Source: Balneolaceae bacterium (lineage in GTDB: Bacteria > Bacteroidota > Rhodothermia > Balneolales > Balneolaceae). Taken from it: DNA of 9,080 bases. Positions 1 through 7,233 of this stretch are shown here, piece after piece. Where the stretch lies: the NCBI GenBank assembly GCA_003555185.1, contig PWFZ01000219.1, positions 1 to 9,080 of the forward strand, written 5' to 3'. Under the pieces are notes generated by a model. That model did not search any database and had not been told where the DNA came from. It saw only the letters and a list, made by a program, of their open reading frames with translations. Every line of letters begins with the position of its first letter. Position 1 is the first letter of the stretch. The translations under genes were made by a program, and so were the position numbers.

Positions 1-48
1 AGAGCTACGGTACCAGATTTAGGCCATTGATGCGTGGCGAGTTGTTTT

Positions 49-81
49 TTTGGCAGATAAACATTCACTTTATTAAATTTC
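49..81 (+). promoter_or_regulatory. Putative Bacteroidota-type promoter upstream of the CHRD gene
   Basis: TTTG at 49-52 is followed after 21 bases by TAAATTTC at 74-81. This is close to the Bacteroidota housekeeping promoter pattern of TTG/TTTG near -33 and TAnnTTTG near -7. Transcription would begin around position 88, leaving a leader of about 38 bases before the ATG at 126. The sequence TTGGCAGATAA at 50-60 recurs exactly upstream of the propeller-TPR gene (1983-1993). The element was found by eye in AT-rich DNA, so a chance match is possible. Confidence 0.35.
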
Positions 82-125
82 GTATAGAGAATCGAACACA
101 AATCATCCCTTAAAAAACCAATGCC

Positions 126-563
126 ATGATACGATCAATCCTTCTGCTATTTACATTGATGCTTCTCACGGGAACATCAGCGTATGCGCAAAACACTGTA
201 CAGGTGATACTCACGGGTATGGATCAGGTGCCGGAGGTGGGAACACCCGCAACAGGTATTGTTGATGTGACTCTTGACGGTGACCATCTGGTTGTGGAAG
301 GCTCTTTTGAAGATTTAAGGGGCAATTACACAGGATTTGGTATCTATCATGGCCGGGAAGGACAGCAGGGAAATCGGCTGTTTACTCTGACAGTTGATGT
401 GGATGATGACCACAAAGGCGGCAGCGTTGATGCAGAAGAAAATCGTTTTGAACTACCGGAAGGAATTCAGGGGGCATTGTCTGAAGGAATGTTGTATTTA
501 AGCGTCACAACTGACCGGCATCAACAGGGCGAAATCCGTGGACAAATCCCTTCCTTACATTAA
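126..563 (+). CDS. Exported CHRD-domain protein
   Basis: Small exported protein of 145 residues built from a single CHRD domain. CHRD is a beta-rich domain named after chordin and common in bacterial secreted proteins, with no known catalytic activity in bacteria. A signal peptide is clear: basic start MIRS, hydrophobic stretch at residues 5-16, and probable cleavage after the AYA at 19-21. The CHRD hallmarks are an N-terminal strand reading VQVILTGMDQVPEVGTPATG at about residues 25-44, a central FGIYHG at 71-76, and the closing GEIRGQI at 135-141. The domain fills the mature protein, so it probably acts in the periplasm or outside the cell, perhaps as a binding or structural module. No ribosome binding site is visible before the ATG at 126, as is usual in this group. 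An ATG at 121 is out of frame. The stop codon overlaps that of the convergent permease gene. Family call is firm; role is unknown. Confidence 0.88.
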   Translation: MIRSILLLFTLMLLTGTSAYAQNTVQVILTGMDQVPEVGTPATGIVDVTLDGDHLVVEGSFEDLRGNYTGFGIYHGREGQQGNRLFTLTVDVDDDHKGGSVDAEENRFELPEGIQGALSEGMLYLSVTTDRHQQGEIRGQIPSLH

Positions 564-1735
564 GCCTGCTTATCATCCGTTTTATCAGTATCCCGGGATC
601 CAGTCTCCTCTTCCCTGCCAATTTTCTTAGATATTCCACTGATTTTTTGTGCCAATTTCCCCTCTCTTGACGGCTCTTTGGGCACTTTACCCATCACAAA
701 TCCATAAGGCTTCAGCGATTCTACTTCATCAAATACAACTTTCATCATTGCTCCCAGCGGTATAATCAAAATCATGCCTACCAGTCCCCAAATCTGAGCT
801 CCAATAAAGAGTAACATAAGAGCGGCAAGGGCATTCATGCTTACTTTACTGCCAACAATAACGGGCGTAAAGAGATTGCTTTCGAATAGCTGGATCACAT
901 AAAACCCAAGCAAAATAATGATTGGATAGAACAAAGAGTCCATGGTAAGCAAAGCATAAACCACTGGAAGAATCGATCCTATCATCGGTCCAATGAAAGG
1001 GATTACGTTTAACATAGCTGCAAATACTCCAAAGAAAAGTGCATGCTCCACTCCAATAATCAGCAACATAACAGAGTTCAGTACGGAAAGGATAAAGATT
1101 ACAATCAAAATTCCGGCAATATATCCCTGAACAACCACCTTCACTTTATTGATGATGGTTTCTACTTTTTTGTAATCCTGTTCACTTTTTTGGCCAAATG
1201 CCATTAAGACAAACTCTTTTAAAAAGTCCCGGAAGATCAGAATGAGAAACATGAATACAGGCACCAGGAAAACAGAGGTAAATACGGACGCTGCATCTGC
1301 TACCCTTCTGAGGAGTGTTTCTGTATTATCACTGAAAAAATTAAGAACCGAGTTTCGCACCTCATCAAAATCAATAAAATCATTAATCCCAAACCGGGTG
1401 GATAAAAATGCCTGTGTTGTTTCGAGAATTTCATCAAACCTTTGTCTGAAAATATCAATATCGCTGGCAAAGGCGGTAAGCTGGGTGTAAAAGAAGAAAC
1501 CTACTGCTACGAAAAGTAAAAGTCCTAAAAGAATTGCGATAAACGCAGCAATGAGACGGGGTATTTTATATTGCTCTAACCGCGAGCAAATGGGGGATAA
1601 TAACACAGAAAAAAAGAAAGCAAACAGTAACGGCTGCAATATAGAACTTGCCTCAATCATTGCATAAACCGTTAAAATAGCCCCTATAAGAATGATGGTG
1701 TATTTAACGTACCATTTATCAGTAGCCTCTTTCAT
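560..1735 (-). CDS. AI-2E family transporter (TqsA/PerM-like permease)
   Basis: Integral inner-membrane protein of 391 residues in the AI-2E transporter family (PF01594). Members have been linked to autoinducer-2 export (TqsA) and to Na+/H+ antiport in some halophiles, so the substrate here cannot be named. Hydrophobic spans lie at about residues 11-47, 60-84, 150-169, 203-228, 231-262, 269-282 and 300-334. The family signatures are present: IPFIGP at 245-250 and IQLFESNLFTPVIVG at 281-295. The extramembrane stretch at about 90-148, between early and central spans, is typical. The tail from about 345 is a charged cytoplasmic extension rich in K, E and D. Length matches the family. The start (CAT at 1733-1735 on the plus strand) has no Shine-Dalgarno sequence, but the N-terminus lines up with the usual short lead into the first span. 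The gene converges on the CHRD gene with overlapping stops, so neither gene has room for a private terminator between them. Confidence 0.9.
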   Translation of the reverse strand: MKEATDKWYVKYTIILIGAILTVYAMIEASSILQPLLFAFFFSVLLSPICSRLEQYKIPRLIAAFIAILLGLLLFVAVGFFFYTQLTAFASDIDIFRQRFDEILETTQAFLSTRFGINDFIDFDEVRNSVLNFFSDNTETLLRRVADAASVFTSVFLVPVFMFLILIFRDFLKEFVLMAFGQKSEQDYKKVETIINKVKVVVQGYIAGILIVIFILSVLNSVMLLIIGVEHALFFGVFAAMLNVIPFIGPMIGSILPVVYALLTMDSLFYPIIILLGFYVIQLFESNLFTPVIVGSKVSMNALAALMLLFIGAQIWGLVGMILIIPLGAMMKVVFDEVESLKPYGFVMGKVPKEPSREGKLAQKISGISKKIGREEETGSRDTDKTDDKQA

Positions 1736-1892
1736 CTAAAGCGTAATTCTTGAATGATGTTTATTGACGGCTTTAAAATATTCATTTGCAGCGAAGGAAA
1801 AAATTATTTCAGGGAAATCAGAATTATCATTCTCTTTGACTCATCGATGTACAGGCAAAAAAAGAATATCCGGTAAAGTTAATGATTACAAT

Positions 1893-1912
1893 TTATAGAA
1901 TGTCATCTATAA
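1893..1912. promoter_or_regulatory. Operator-like inverted repeat
   Basis: Arms TTATAGA (1893-1899) and TCTATAA (1906-1912) are perfect inverted repeats separated by 6 bases. The half-site TTATAGA occurs again at 1956-1962. The dyad lies about 70 bases upstream of the -33-like element of the propeller-TPR gene, a position suited to a dimeric regulator. The arms are AT-rich in an AT-rich gap, so chance occurrence is a real alternative. No regulator gene is in the window. Confidence 0.25.
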
Positions 1913-1982
1913 CTCGATCTCGCTTACGGATACTTATCTTAACATTTATGACCATTTATAGAGATAAAATTTAATGGAATTG

Positions 1983-2013
1983 TTGGCAGATAAGTACAAT
2001 CAGATTACATTTA
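1983..2013 (+). promoter_or_regulatory. Putative Bacteroidota-type promoter for the propeller-TPR gene
   Basis: TTG at 1983-1985 and TACATTTA at 2006-2013, separated by 20 bases, fit the TTG / TAnnTTTG promoter pattern except for the final base. Transcription would start near 2020, giving a leader of about 80 bases before the ATG at 2103. The upstream element lies in TTGGCAGATAA, which is identical to the one ahead of the CHRD gene. Recurrence before two genes for exported proteins makes it more credible than either site alone. Confidence 0.35.
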
Positions 2014-2102
2014 AATAGATCAAGCGCCAGTTTCTGATTTACTGTTTATAAGACGACCACGACTCCGGAGAGAATATCTAACCACATTTACCATAAATCA
2101 TT

Positions 2103-4292
2103 ATGATGGTATTAACGAATCGACTTTATCTTCCCCTTAAACGAGCCTGTTTTTCGATCATAATACTATTTTCCTTCATATATACTGCTGAAGCTCAACA
2201 ATGGAATTCTGTTGAAACCGGAACAGATTCCTCACTCCATAGCGTATATTTTGTGGATAGAAACAGCGGGTGGATAGTTGGCAACAACGGTACAATTCTC
2301 CATACATCCGATGGCGGTGATTCCTGGAATGAGCAGAATAGTAATAGCACCGAAAATCTGAATCGGGTCTACTTTTTCGATAATTTTACAGGCTGGATTG
2401 CGGGAGATAACAATCTCGTACTTTTTACAGAAGACGGAGGTAAACAGTGGAGTGAACGCAGACCAAGTTCTGTTAGCGATCAACATATCATCGATATCTC
2501 TTTTGCTGACTGGAGACGAGGCTGGGTAGCAGGCGGCCCCGGAGGTCATATTTATTACACAGACAACAGCGGTATCACCTGGCAGCGTCAAGCTTCTCTT
2601 TCAGCTGACAGTACAATTGCGGCCATTCAGTTTAAAGATCACACAGATGCATTTGCGGTATATGGAAACCGAATTCACCTTTCAGAAGATAACGGTACTG
2701 AGTGGAGTGAGAGCTATCTACTTACAAATTCCGATTCCTTTAGTGCCCGGGATATCTATTTTGTAAATGACACTTTGGGCTGGAGTACAGGAAATGATCA
2801 ATCCGACGGTATTATTCTGCGTACTGACGATGGTGGAAAACACTGGGAGGAAATACATCGCATGAACGACAGGGAACTTCTATCCCTAACATTTACACCT
2901 GATGAAAGAGGGTATGTTGTGGGAATGAGTGGTACGGCTATATATACTGAAGACGACGGGAATACATGGAACCAAATTAGTATTGAAACGGATGCAGATC
3001 TGTATGAAGTGTATATGTCAGATCCGGGCAGCGGATGGATAGTTGGCGAAGGGGGAGCGGTATTCCATATGGAAGTATCAGAAACACCCGACATCACATT
3101 TTACGAGAACCACTACCCTTCTGTTCGGGTTGCAGATGATTCAGAAGGAATTGATTTGTTTTACAGAGCCCGGCAATATGGCGATGCAGCCATGGAGCGG
3201 GATGATCCTGAAAAACGTGTTCCGTATTATGGCCGCTTACGTGGAGCTATGAACATTGCTGAACAACATCTCGAAATGGGACAAAATGAATACTCTTCAC
3301 AAATACCGATCATCTTAAAGCATTTCTGGGCTATTGAACACAATAAAGGCGCAGAAATCTATAATGAAAGTTTTGAACGGGAAGTTTCACATCAACAAAT
3401 TGAAAAAGCGAGAAATCATCTAAAAAATGCAACGTTTATTCAGCCAGACAGTATTCATTCCCACGTCTCCCTGGCTTACATAAATAACTCACTTAATGAT
3501 ACACCCGCTGCAATTTCAGCAATGGAAAATGCGCTTGAGCGGATAGATGTTCCCAAAATTGATTATTACACTTTTTTGATTGAACTATATGCTTCTGAAC
3601 AGCATATAAGCAGAGCGATTGAGCTAAATCGAAAAGCTATTGAACACTATCCCGAGGAGTCTTTTCTGTACGAAACAATTGTAAATTTACACCTTGATCG
3701 AGGAGAAGTCGAGGAGGCCGTTAACTATTTAACAGAGTTAATTGATCTCAAATCTGACCCCGATTACTATTTTGTTCGTGGAGTACAGCGTCAGATTCTC
3801 GCCCTAAACCACCTCGAAGAAGCGTTACGATTATATGAAGAGGTATGGGTGCTAAGAGAAGATTTGCATACAACTGACGAAGCTGATGATCGCAGTGAAA
3901 TAGAAAACGAACTAAGCCTGCTGCTTCATGAAGTTCATGAATTAAAAAATGATGGTACCAGGTATGCCAACCAAGCGGTTTCTGATATGGAACAGATCAC
4001 AGAGTTTAATCCAGATAATCATGAAGCATATGGAATTATGGGTTCCATTCATCACAATGTGGCTTCCATCCTTTACCAGATGAGAGTATTAACACCTGAC
4101 AGTGAGGAAGCAGAACAGTTTGATCGCCGGATTGTTGGAAACCTCGAAAATGCAAAAGATCACTACGAGCGGGCAGTGCAACATAATCCGGATGAATCTA
4201 CGTATTGGGAAGCCCTCTACTACATCTACTTAGACCTGGGTTTAGAAGAGCAGGCCGAACAGATCGTCAGAAGAGAACATATTAAAAATTAA
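2103..4292 (+). CDS. Exported YCF48/BNR-like beta-propeller protein with C-terminal TPR region
   Basis: Large exported protein of 729 residues. The N-terminus has basic residues at 7-14, a hydrophobic core at 16-27 and likely cleavage after AEA (29-31). Seven related repeats start near residues 48, 89, 132, 175, 218, 262 and 303, about 43 apart, with the pattern (V/I)YF.D...GW.VG..G.I..T.DGG..W. This matches the YCF48/Hcf136 and BNR/sialidase-like propeller superfamily and suggests one complete seven-bladed propeller. A linker at 325-370 leads to an alpha-helical region at 370-729 with TPR-like pairs, clearest at 432-480, 487-550 and 680-722 (for example RAIELNRKAIEHYPEE near 504-519). No sialidase catalytic set and no C-terminal sorting domain is evident. 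YCF48 proteins help assemble photosystem II in phototrophs, but nothing here suggests photosynthesis; a protein-binding scaffold in the periplasm or at the surface is the inference. ATGs at 2103 and 2106 are equally usable starts. Confidence 0.85.
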   Translation: MMVLTNRLYLPLKRACFSIIILFSFIYTAEAQQWNSVETGTDSSLHSVYFVDRNSGWIVGNNGTILHTSDGGDSWNEQNSNSTENLNRVYFFDNFTGWIAGDNNLVLFTEDGGKQWSERRPSSVSDQHIIDISFADWRRGWVAGGPGGHIYYTDNSGITWQRQASLSADSTIAAIQFKDHTDAFAVYGNRIHLSEDNGTEWSESYLLTNSDSFSARDIYFVNDTLGWSTGNDQSDGIILRTDDGGKHWEEIHRMNDRELLSLTFTPDERGYVVGMSGTAIYTEDDGNTWNQISIETDADLYEVYMSDPGSGWIVGEGGAVFHMEVSETPDITFYENHYPSVRVADDSEGIDLFYRARQYGDAAMERDDPEKRVPYYGRLRGAMNIAEQHLEMGQNEYSSQIPIILKHFWAIEHNKGAEIYNESFEREVSHQQIEKARNHLKNATFIQPDSIHSHVSLAYINNSLNDTPAAISAMENALERIDVPKIDYYTFLIELYASEQHISRAIELNRKAIEHYPEESFLYETIVNLHLDRGEVEEAVNYLTELIDLKSDPDYYFVRGVQRQILALNHLEEALRLYEEVWVLREDLHTTDEADDRSEIENELSLLLHEVHELKNDGTRYANQAVSDMEQITEFNPDNHEAYGIMGSIHHNVASILYQMRVLTPDSEEAEQFDRRIVGNLENAKDHYERAVQHNPDESTYWEALYYIYLDLGLEEQAEQIVRREHIKN

Positions 4293-4301
4293 AAGGCTTG
4301 A

Positions 4302-4673
4302 TTACTCTTCCGTTCGTTGATCCCGGAATTCCTCAATTTTCTCCTGAATGGAATTATAAAGATCGGCGTCCAGTTGCATCCCCCTCTGAATTTGAATATA
4401 TCGGTCTGTACTCAATTCGACCTCTTGTAGATAAGGCTCCATCCCCTCAATGTTATCGGTATGAACGCCATCTTCTTCAGCATTTACGACAGCCTCGGCA
4501 AAACGCTCTGCCTCTGCATCGGATACAGTGGGTATCACATCAACTGCAGGATTTGCAGGTGCCGTGGTTCCTCCTTCCGGAGAGTCAGCTTCCGGAGTTG
4601 CCAGCTGCCCCCCCTGACAACCCATCATCACCATTGAGATAAATAAGACTATTACGAATATGAAACGAGACAT
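4302..4673 (-). CDS. Acidic lipoprotein with DUF4168-like C-terminal region
   Basis: Predicted lipoprotein of 123 residues. A hydrophobic leader at 4-17 ends in MMGC, with Cys19 as the probable lipidated residue; the lipobox is imperfect because Met takes the usual Leu/Ala places. A low-complexity linker rich in P, A, T, E and G at about 21-45 would hold the domain off the membrane. The C-terminal part runs from VSDAEAERFAEAVVNAEE (50-67) to RGMQLDADLYNSIQEKIEEF (97-116). This resembles DUF4168, in which two helical pieces flank a variable middle; the match is by eye and moderate. Function is unknown. The protein is markedly acidic, with a D/E-rich tail. It ends 9 bases from the stop of the convergent propeller-TPR gene. 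It lies 91 bases downstream of the dehydrogenase gene on the same strand but has its own strong Shine-Dalgarno sequence. Confidence 0.8.
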   Translation of the reverse strand: MSRFIFVIVLFISMVMMGCQGGQLATPEADSPEGGTTAPANPAVDVIPTVSDAEAERFAEAVVNAEEDGVHTDNIEGMEPYLQEVELSTDRYIQIQRGMQLDADLYNSIQEKIEEFRDQRTEE

Positions 4674-4678
4674 AAATT

Positions 4679-4686
4679 TCCTCTCT
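4679..4686 (-). promoter_or_regulatory. Shine-Dalgarno sequence of the acidic lipoprotein gene
   Basis: Read on the minus strand, AGAGAGGA sits 5 bases before the ATG at 4673. It is the only clear Shine-Dalgarno sequence in the window, which supports this start and suggests stronger or independent translation of the lipoprotein compared with its neighbours. Confidence 0.6.
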
Positions 4687-4764
4687 TTATTTTTTAATTA
4701 ACGAATAAGCCACCTATTTATTTAAACAACAATAAATCTTTGTCGCTTCATCATGTAGTATTTT

Positions 4765-5922
4765 TTATTGGTCAATAGGAACAATTCGAATCAGTTCGCC
4801 ATCTTCATGATCCGTTAAAATATACAAGTATCCATCAGGTCCCTGATGCACATCCCTCACCCGCTGTCCAATATGTAAAGCTTCCTCTCCTATTACACTT
4901 TCACCATCGAGAATAATTCGTCTGACCTGTTCTCCCACAAGTCCACCACTAAATAAATTACCCTGCCATTCCGGAAACTTATCTCCTGTGTAATAAGCTA
5001 AACCACTTGGCGCCTGAGCGGGTGTCCATACGACTTTGGGATCAACCATTCCCGGCTTTGACGTTATACTCGAAATTCTGGTATAGTGATATTCCCTGCT
5101 GTATGTGGTTATCGGCCAGCCGTAATTTTCGCCGGGCTTCATCAAATTAAGTTCACCACCACCCCTTGAACCGTGCTCGTTTGTCCAGATTCTGCCTGAT
5201 TCATCTTCACGTGTAATTCCCTGGATGTTTCTGTGACCCATGGACCAGATTTCGGGCAAGTACTGATCATCATCAACAAAGGGATTATCGTCAGGAGCTT
5301 TTCCATCAGCCGTTAATCGCAAAACTTTTCCCAGATGAGTTCCGGGGTTTTGAGCCTGCTCCCGAATCCACCTTCCTTCGAAACGGAGATAGTTACCACC
5401 ATCAGCGAGAGTCAGTAAAAATGTACCATCGGGCAGCCACTGCATTCTGGACCCAAAATGCTGATCGTCATGTTTATCATCCGATACACGGAATATTTCT
5501 TCAAACTCTATTAATTCCTGATCTTGTAGAATTCCGCGACCAACAGTGGTACGATTGGCATCTTCATCTCCGGATGCATAGGTTAGATAAACCAGATTGT
5601 TCTCCTCAAAATCAGGGTGGAGAGAAACATCCAGAAGCCCACCTTGACCACTGACAAAGTATTCAGGAAGGCCTGAAATGGGTTTTAGTTCTTCATCATC
5701 CCTCTCGACCAACAATAATCTGCCCGGCCTTTCTGTGATAAGCATATCCCCGTTGGGCAGCCAAACCATTGACCATGGATGTTCCAGTCCGGTTAGAACA
5801 ACCTCTGTACCCCATCCCTCAGCCTCAGGTACCTCACCCGACAAAGGAACCGGGCCTTCGGGCATGGCGCAAGCTGACAAGATTATCCCAAACAGTAAAC
5901 AGATTGAATATCGATTTTTCAT
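4765..5922 (-). CDS. PQQ-dependent sugar dehydrogenase-like lipoprotein (YliI/sGDH family)
   Basis: Protein of 385 residues in the glucose/sorbosone dehydrogenase family (PF07995), a six-bladed propeller that oxidises aldose sugars outside the cytoplasm using pyrroloquinoline quinone and Ca2+. Family landmarks in order: GLEHPWSMVWLPNGDMLITE at 45-64, GQGGLLDVSLHPDF at 92-105, HFGSR at 155-159 (His155 at the place of the catalytic histidine), HLGKVLRL at 196-203, GHRN at 229-232 (Arg231 at the PQQ-binding arginine), EHG at 249-251, GENYGWP at 264-270, and RVRDVHQGPDGYLY at 354-367. All expected key positions appear intact. The leader (residues 1-17) ends in LSAC with Cys18, so it is probably lipid-anchored rather than freely soluble. 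No pqq biosynthesis gene is in the window, so the cofactor must come from elsewhere. The exact substrate is unknown; YliI-type enzymes accept several aldoses. No Shine-Dalgarno sequence precedes the start; the exporter gene lies 94 bases upstream on the same strand. Confidence 0.9.
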   Translation of the reverse strand: MKNRYSICLLFGIILSACAMPEGPVPLSGEVPEAEGWGTEVVLTGLEHPWSMVWLPNGDMLITERPGRLLLVERDDEELKPISGLPEYFVSGQGGLLDVSLHPDFEENNLVYLTYASGDEDANRTTVGRGILQDQELIEFEEIFRVSDDKHDDQHFGSRMQWLPDGTFLLTLADGGNYLRFEGRWIREQAQNPGTHLGKVLRLTADGKAPDDNPFVDDDQYLPEIWSMGHRNIQGITREDESGRIWTNEHGSRGGGELNLMKPGENYGWPITTYSREYHYTRISSITSKPGMVDPKVVWTPAQAPSGLAYYTGDKFPEWQGNLFSGGLVGEQVRRIILDGESVIGEEALHIGQRVRDVHQGPDGYLYILTDHEDGELIRIVPIDQ

Positions 5923-6016
5923 AAATGAAGTTGTATTCGTTTATATATTGATGTGTTTAAAATCACGATTAAGATTACCACAACGTTCCTGAATGTTAAA
6001 AAGATTGTTTTAGACC

Positions 6017-6952
6017 TTAATTAAATGACTTTGCCTCTTCACTTTCTCTCATTTCATCTTCATTACCACGGTTAAATACGTCAATTACCTGAATAAAGAT
6101 TGCTCCTGTTACTATTAAAAGTCCGGCTAATATTTCGTAAAAGCTTGGGTTTTCTCCGATTGAAAACCATGCAATTACCATTGTTGCTACGGGTACCAGA
6201 TTACCATAAATCACAACTCTGGTCGGCCCTATAGACCGCAGAGCCCTAACCTTAACCCACTGGCCTATACCTACTCCAATTGCGCCACCTGCTAAAATGG
6301 CAAACCAAGTCCAAAATCCAAAAGTTAACCAGCTTTCCTGAATAAGCGAGGGTGATGCAATCAGTATATACAGAGTTCCACCAATCAATGTACGCAGCGC
6401 AACCATGCTGATGGAACCATACTTTCGGGCCAGCGGTTTTATCAAGTGCAGTTCAACAACGGTCAGAATTAAAGCAATCAAAAGCAGCAGATCTCCCAGC
6501 CAGTAGCCGTCCTGAGCCAACATACTGTCAAATGCCAGGGCAAGAGTTCCTAATCCGGCTAAAATAATTCCGACAAAACCGTATCGCCCTACTTTTTCAG
6601 TCACCCACAAAAATCCACACAACGTACTAATGGCAGGTCCTAAAGCAAGCCAGATGGAAGCCCGGGATCCGGTAGTTAATCCAAGCCCTTCAATTCCAAG
6701 CCAGGGGGCAAATGTTGCTCCTATTAAGGATACTATAATCAGACGAAACCAATCTTTCTTTTCTATTGATGGAATAAATTGAAAAGTGTGTCCGGTTTTC
6801 TTTGCATCGTAATAGCACTGTACATATAAAACGACAAGCATAATCGCTCCTCCCACGGCAAAACGCGAAACACTAAACGAAATGGGAGACATTTCATCAA
6901 GGGCAATCTCAGCCAGAATAAAATTAGCTCCCCAAAAAAATGTAAATAACAT
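6017..6952 (-). CDS. DMT superfamily transporter (EamA family)
   Basis: Inner-membrane carrier of 311 residues with two EamA repeats (PF00892), the arrangement of drug/metabolite exporters that move small metabolites or amino acids out of the cell. The first repeat runs from FFWGANFILAEIAL (5-18) to the span at 124-141, and the second from about 151 to 291. Typical landmarks are GLTTGSRASIWLALGPAIST at 91-110, E119 in the WVTEK loop, IGPTRVVIYGNLVPV at 241-255 and IGENPS at 265-270 leading to the last span. About ten spans are expected and fit. The tail from 292 is charged. The N-terminus is unusually short: the first span begins at residue 1 and there is no ribosome binding site near the ATG at 6952. 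The frame stays open upstream to a TGA at 7022-7024 without a normal start codon, so the true start may be further upstream (see 6953-7031). Substrate unknown. Confidence 0.88.
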   Translation of the reverse strand: MLFTFFWGANFILAEIALDEMSPISFSVSRFAVGGAIMLVVLYVQCYYDAKKTGHTFQFIPSIEKKDWFRLIIVSLIGATFAPWLGIEGLGLTTGSRASIWLALGPAISTLCGFLWVTEKVGRYGFVGIILAGLGTLALAFDSMLAQDGYWLGDLLLLIALILTVVELHLIKPLARKYGSISMVALRTLIGGTLYILIASPSLIQESWLTFGFWTWFAILAGGAIGVGIGQWVKVRALRSIGPTRVVIYGNLVPVATMVIAWFSIGENPSFYEILAGLLIVTGAIFIQVIDVFNRGNEDEMRESEEAKSFN

Positions 6953-7031
6953 CAGCAGACTGTGATGCTGTACTCCACTTTGTTGTTGATGTAATGCAGA
7001 CGTTTCAGGGGCGTTGATAAGTCAAACTCAT
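6953..7031 (-). other. Possible missing 5' end of the EamA transporter gene (frame break)
   Basis: Upstream of the ATG at 6952, the exporter frame continues open for 23 codons and reads sensibly into the first span, ending in HHSLL just before the Met. An ATG at 7031-7029 opens a different frame (MSLTYQRP, then stop) that meets the exporter frame at a run of four Gs on the plus strand (7008-7011). Removing one G would join them into a continuous N-terminus of about 26 extra residues. This could be a real frameshift, a sequencing or assembly error, or coincidence. A rare start codon is also possible. Confidence 0.3.
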
Positions 7032-7233
7032 TATTTTCAGGTTTTTAATCACTAAAAATGTACAAGCCATTGATGAATTTTAAAATAATGTTTACAAACC
7101 TTATTAATCATAAATTTTATGGAGAACCGTTGCTCTTGTTTAATTCAGGTAATTCATCTCCTTGCAGAAGTTATACCCGTTTAAAGATTTCATATATTCG
7201 TCCTTTCTCTCAATTGTATAAATCACCTGTTTT

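Larger units (their letters stand above)
1736..2102. other. AT-rich divergent intergenic region, 367 bp
   Basis: This gap separates the start of the permease (minus) from the start of the propeller-TPR gene (plus), so it should carry both promoters. Seen in it: a perfect 7-bp dyad at 1893-1912, inverted TTATCT/AGATAA arms at 1934-1939 and 1962-1967, and a promoter-like pair at 1983-2013. The only short frame noticed is a 14-codon one starting at 1974, with no support as a gene. No RNA gene or convincing terminator is visible. No clear promoter was found for the minus-strand permease. Confidence 0.6.

Noticed and set aside
1242..1490. Plus-strand frame inside the permease gene
   Set aside because: Antisense to a well-supported membrane protein and without family features.
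1974..2018. Short leader peptide of 14 codons ahead of the propeller-TPR gene
   Set aside because: It overlaps the promoter-like elements, lacks a ribosome binding site and has no attenuator structure after it.
2103..4292. Sialidase or photosystem II assembly factor
   Set aside because: The propeller repeats resemble both families, but no sialidase active-site set is visible and no photosynthesis gene is nearby, so neither function is assigned.
4298..4642. Plus-strand open frame of 114 codons
   Set aside because: It lies opposite the lipoprotein gene, which has a leader, lipobox, domain similarity and ribosome binding site; the plus frame has no recognisable features.
5421..5992. Plus-strand frames opposite the sugar dehydrogenase
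   Set aside because: They mirror a gene with all its family landmarks and show low-complexity serine runs typical of antisense reading.
4302..6952. A three-gene functional operon of lipoprotein, dehydrogenase and exporter
   Set aside because: Same strand only; gaps of 91 and 94 bases and unrelated functions do not establish a shared pathway.
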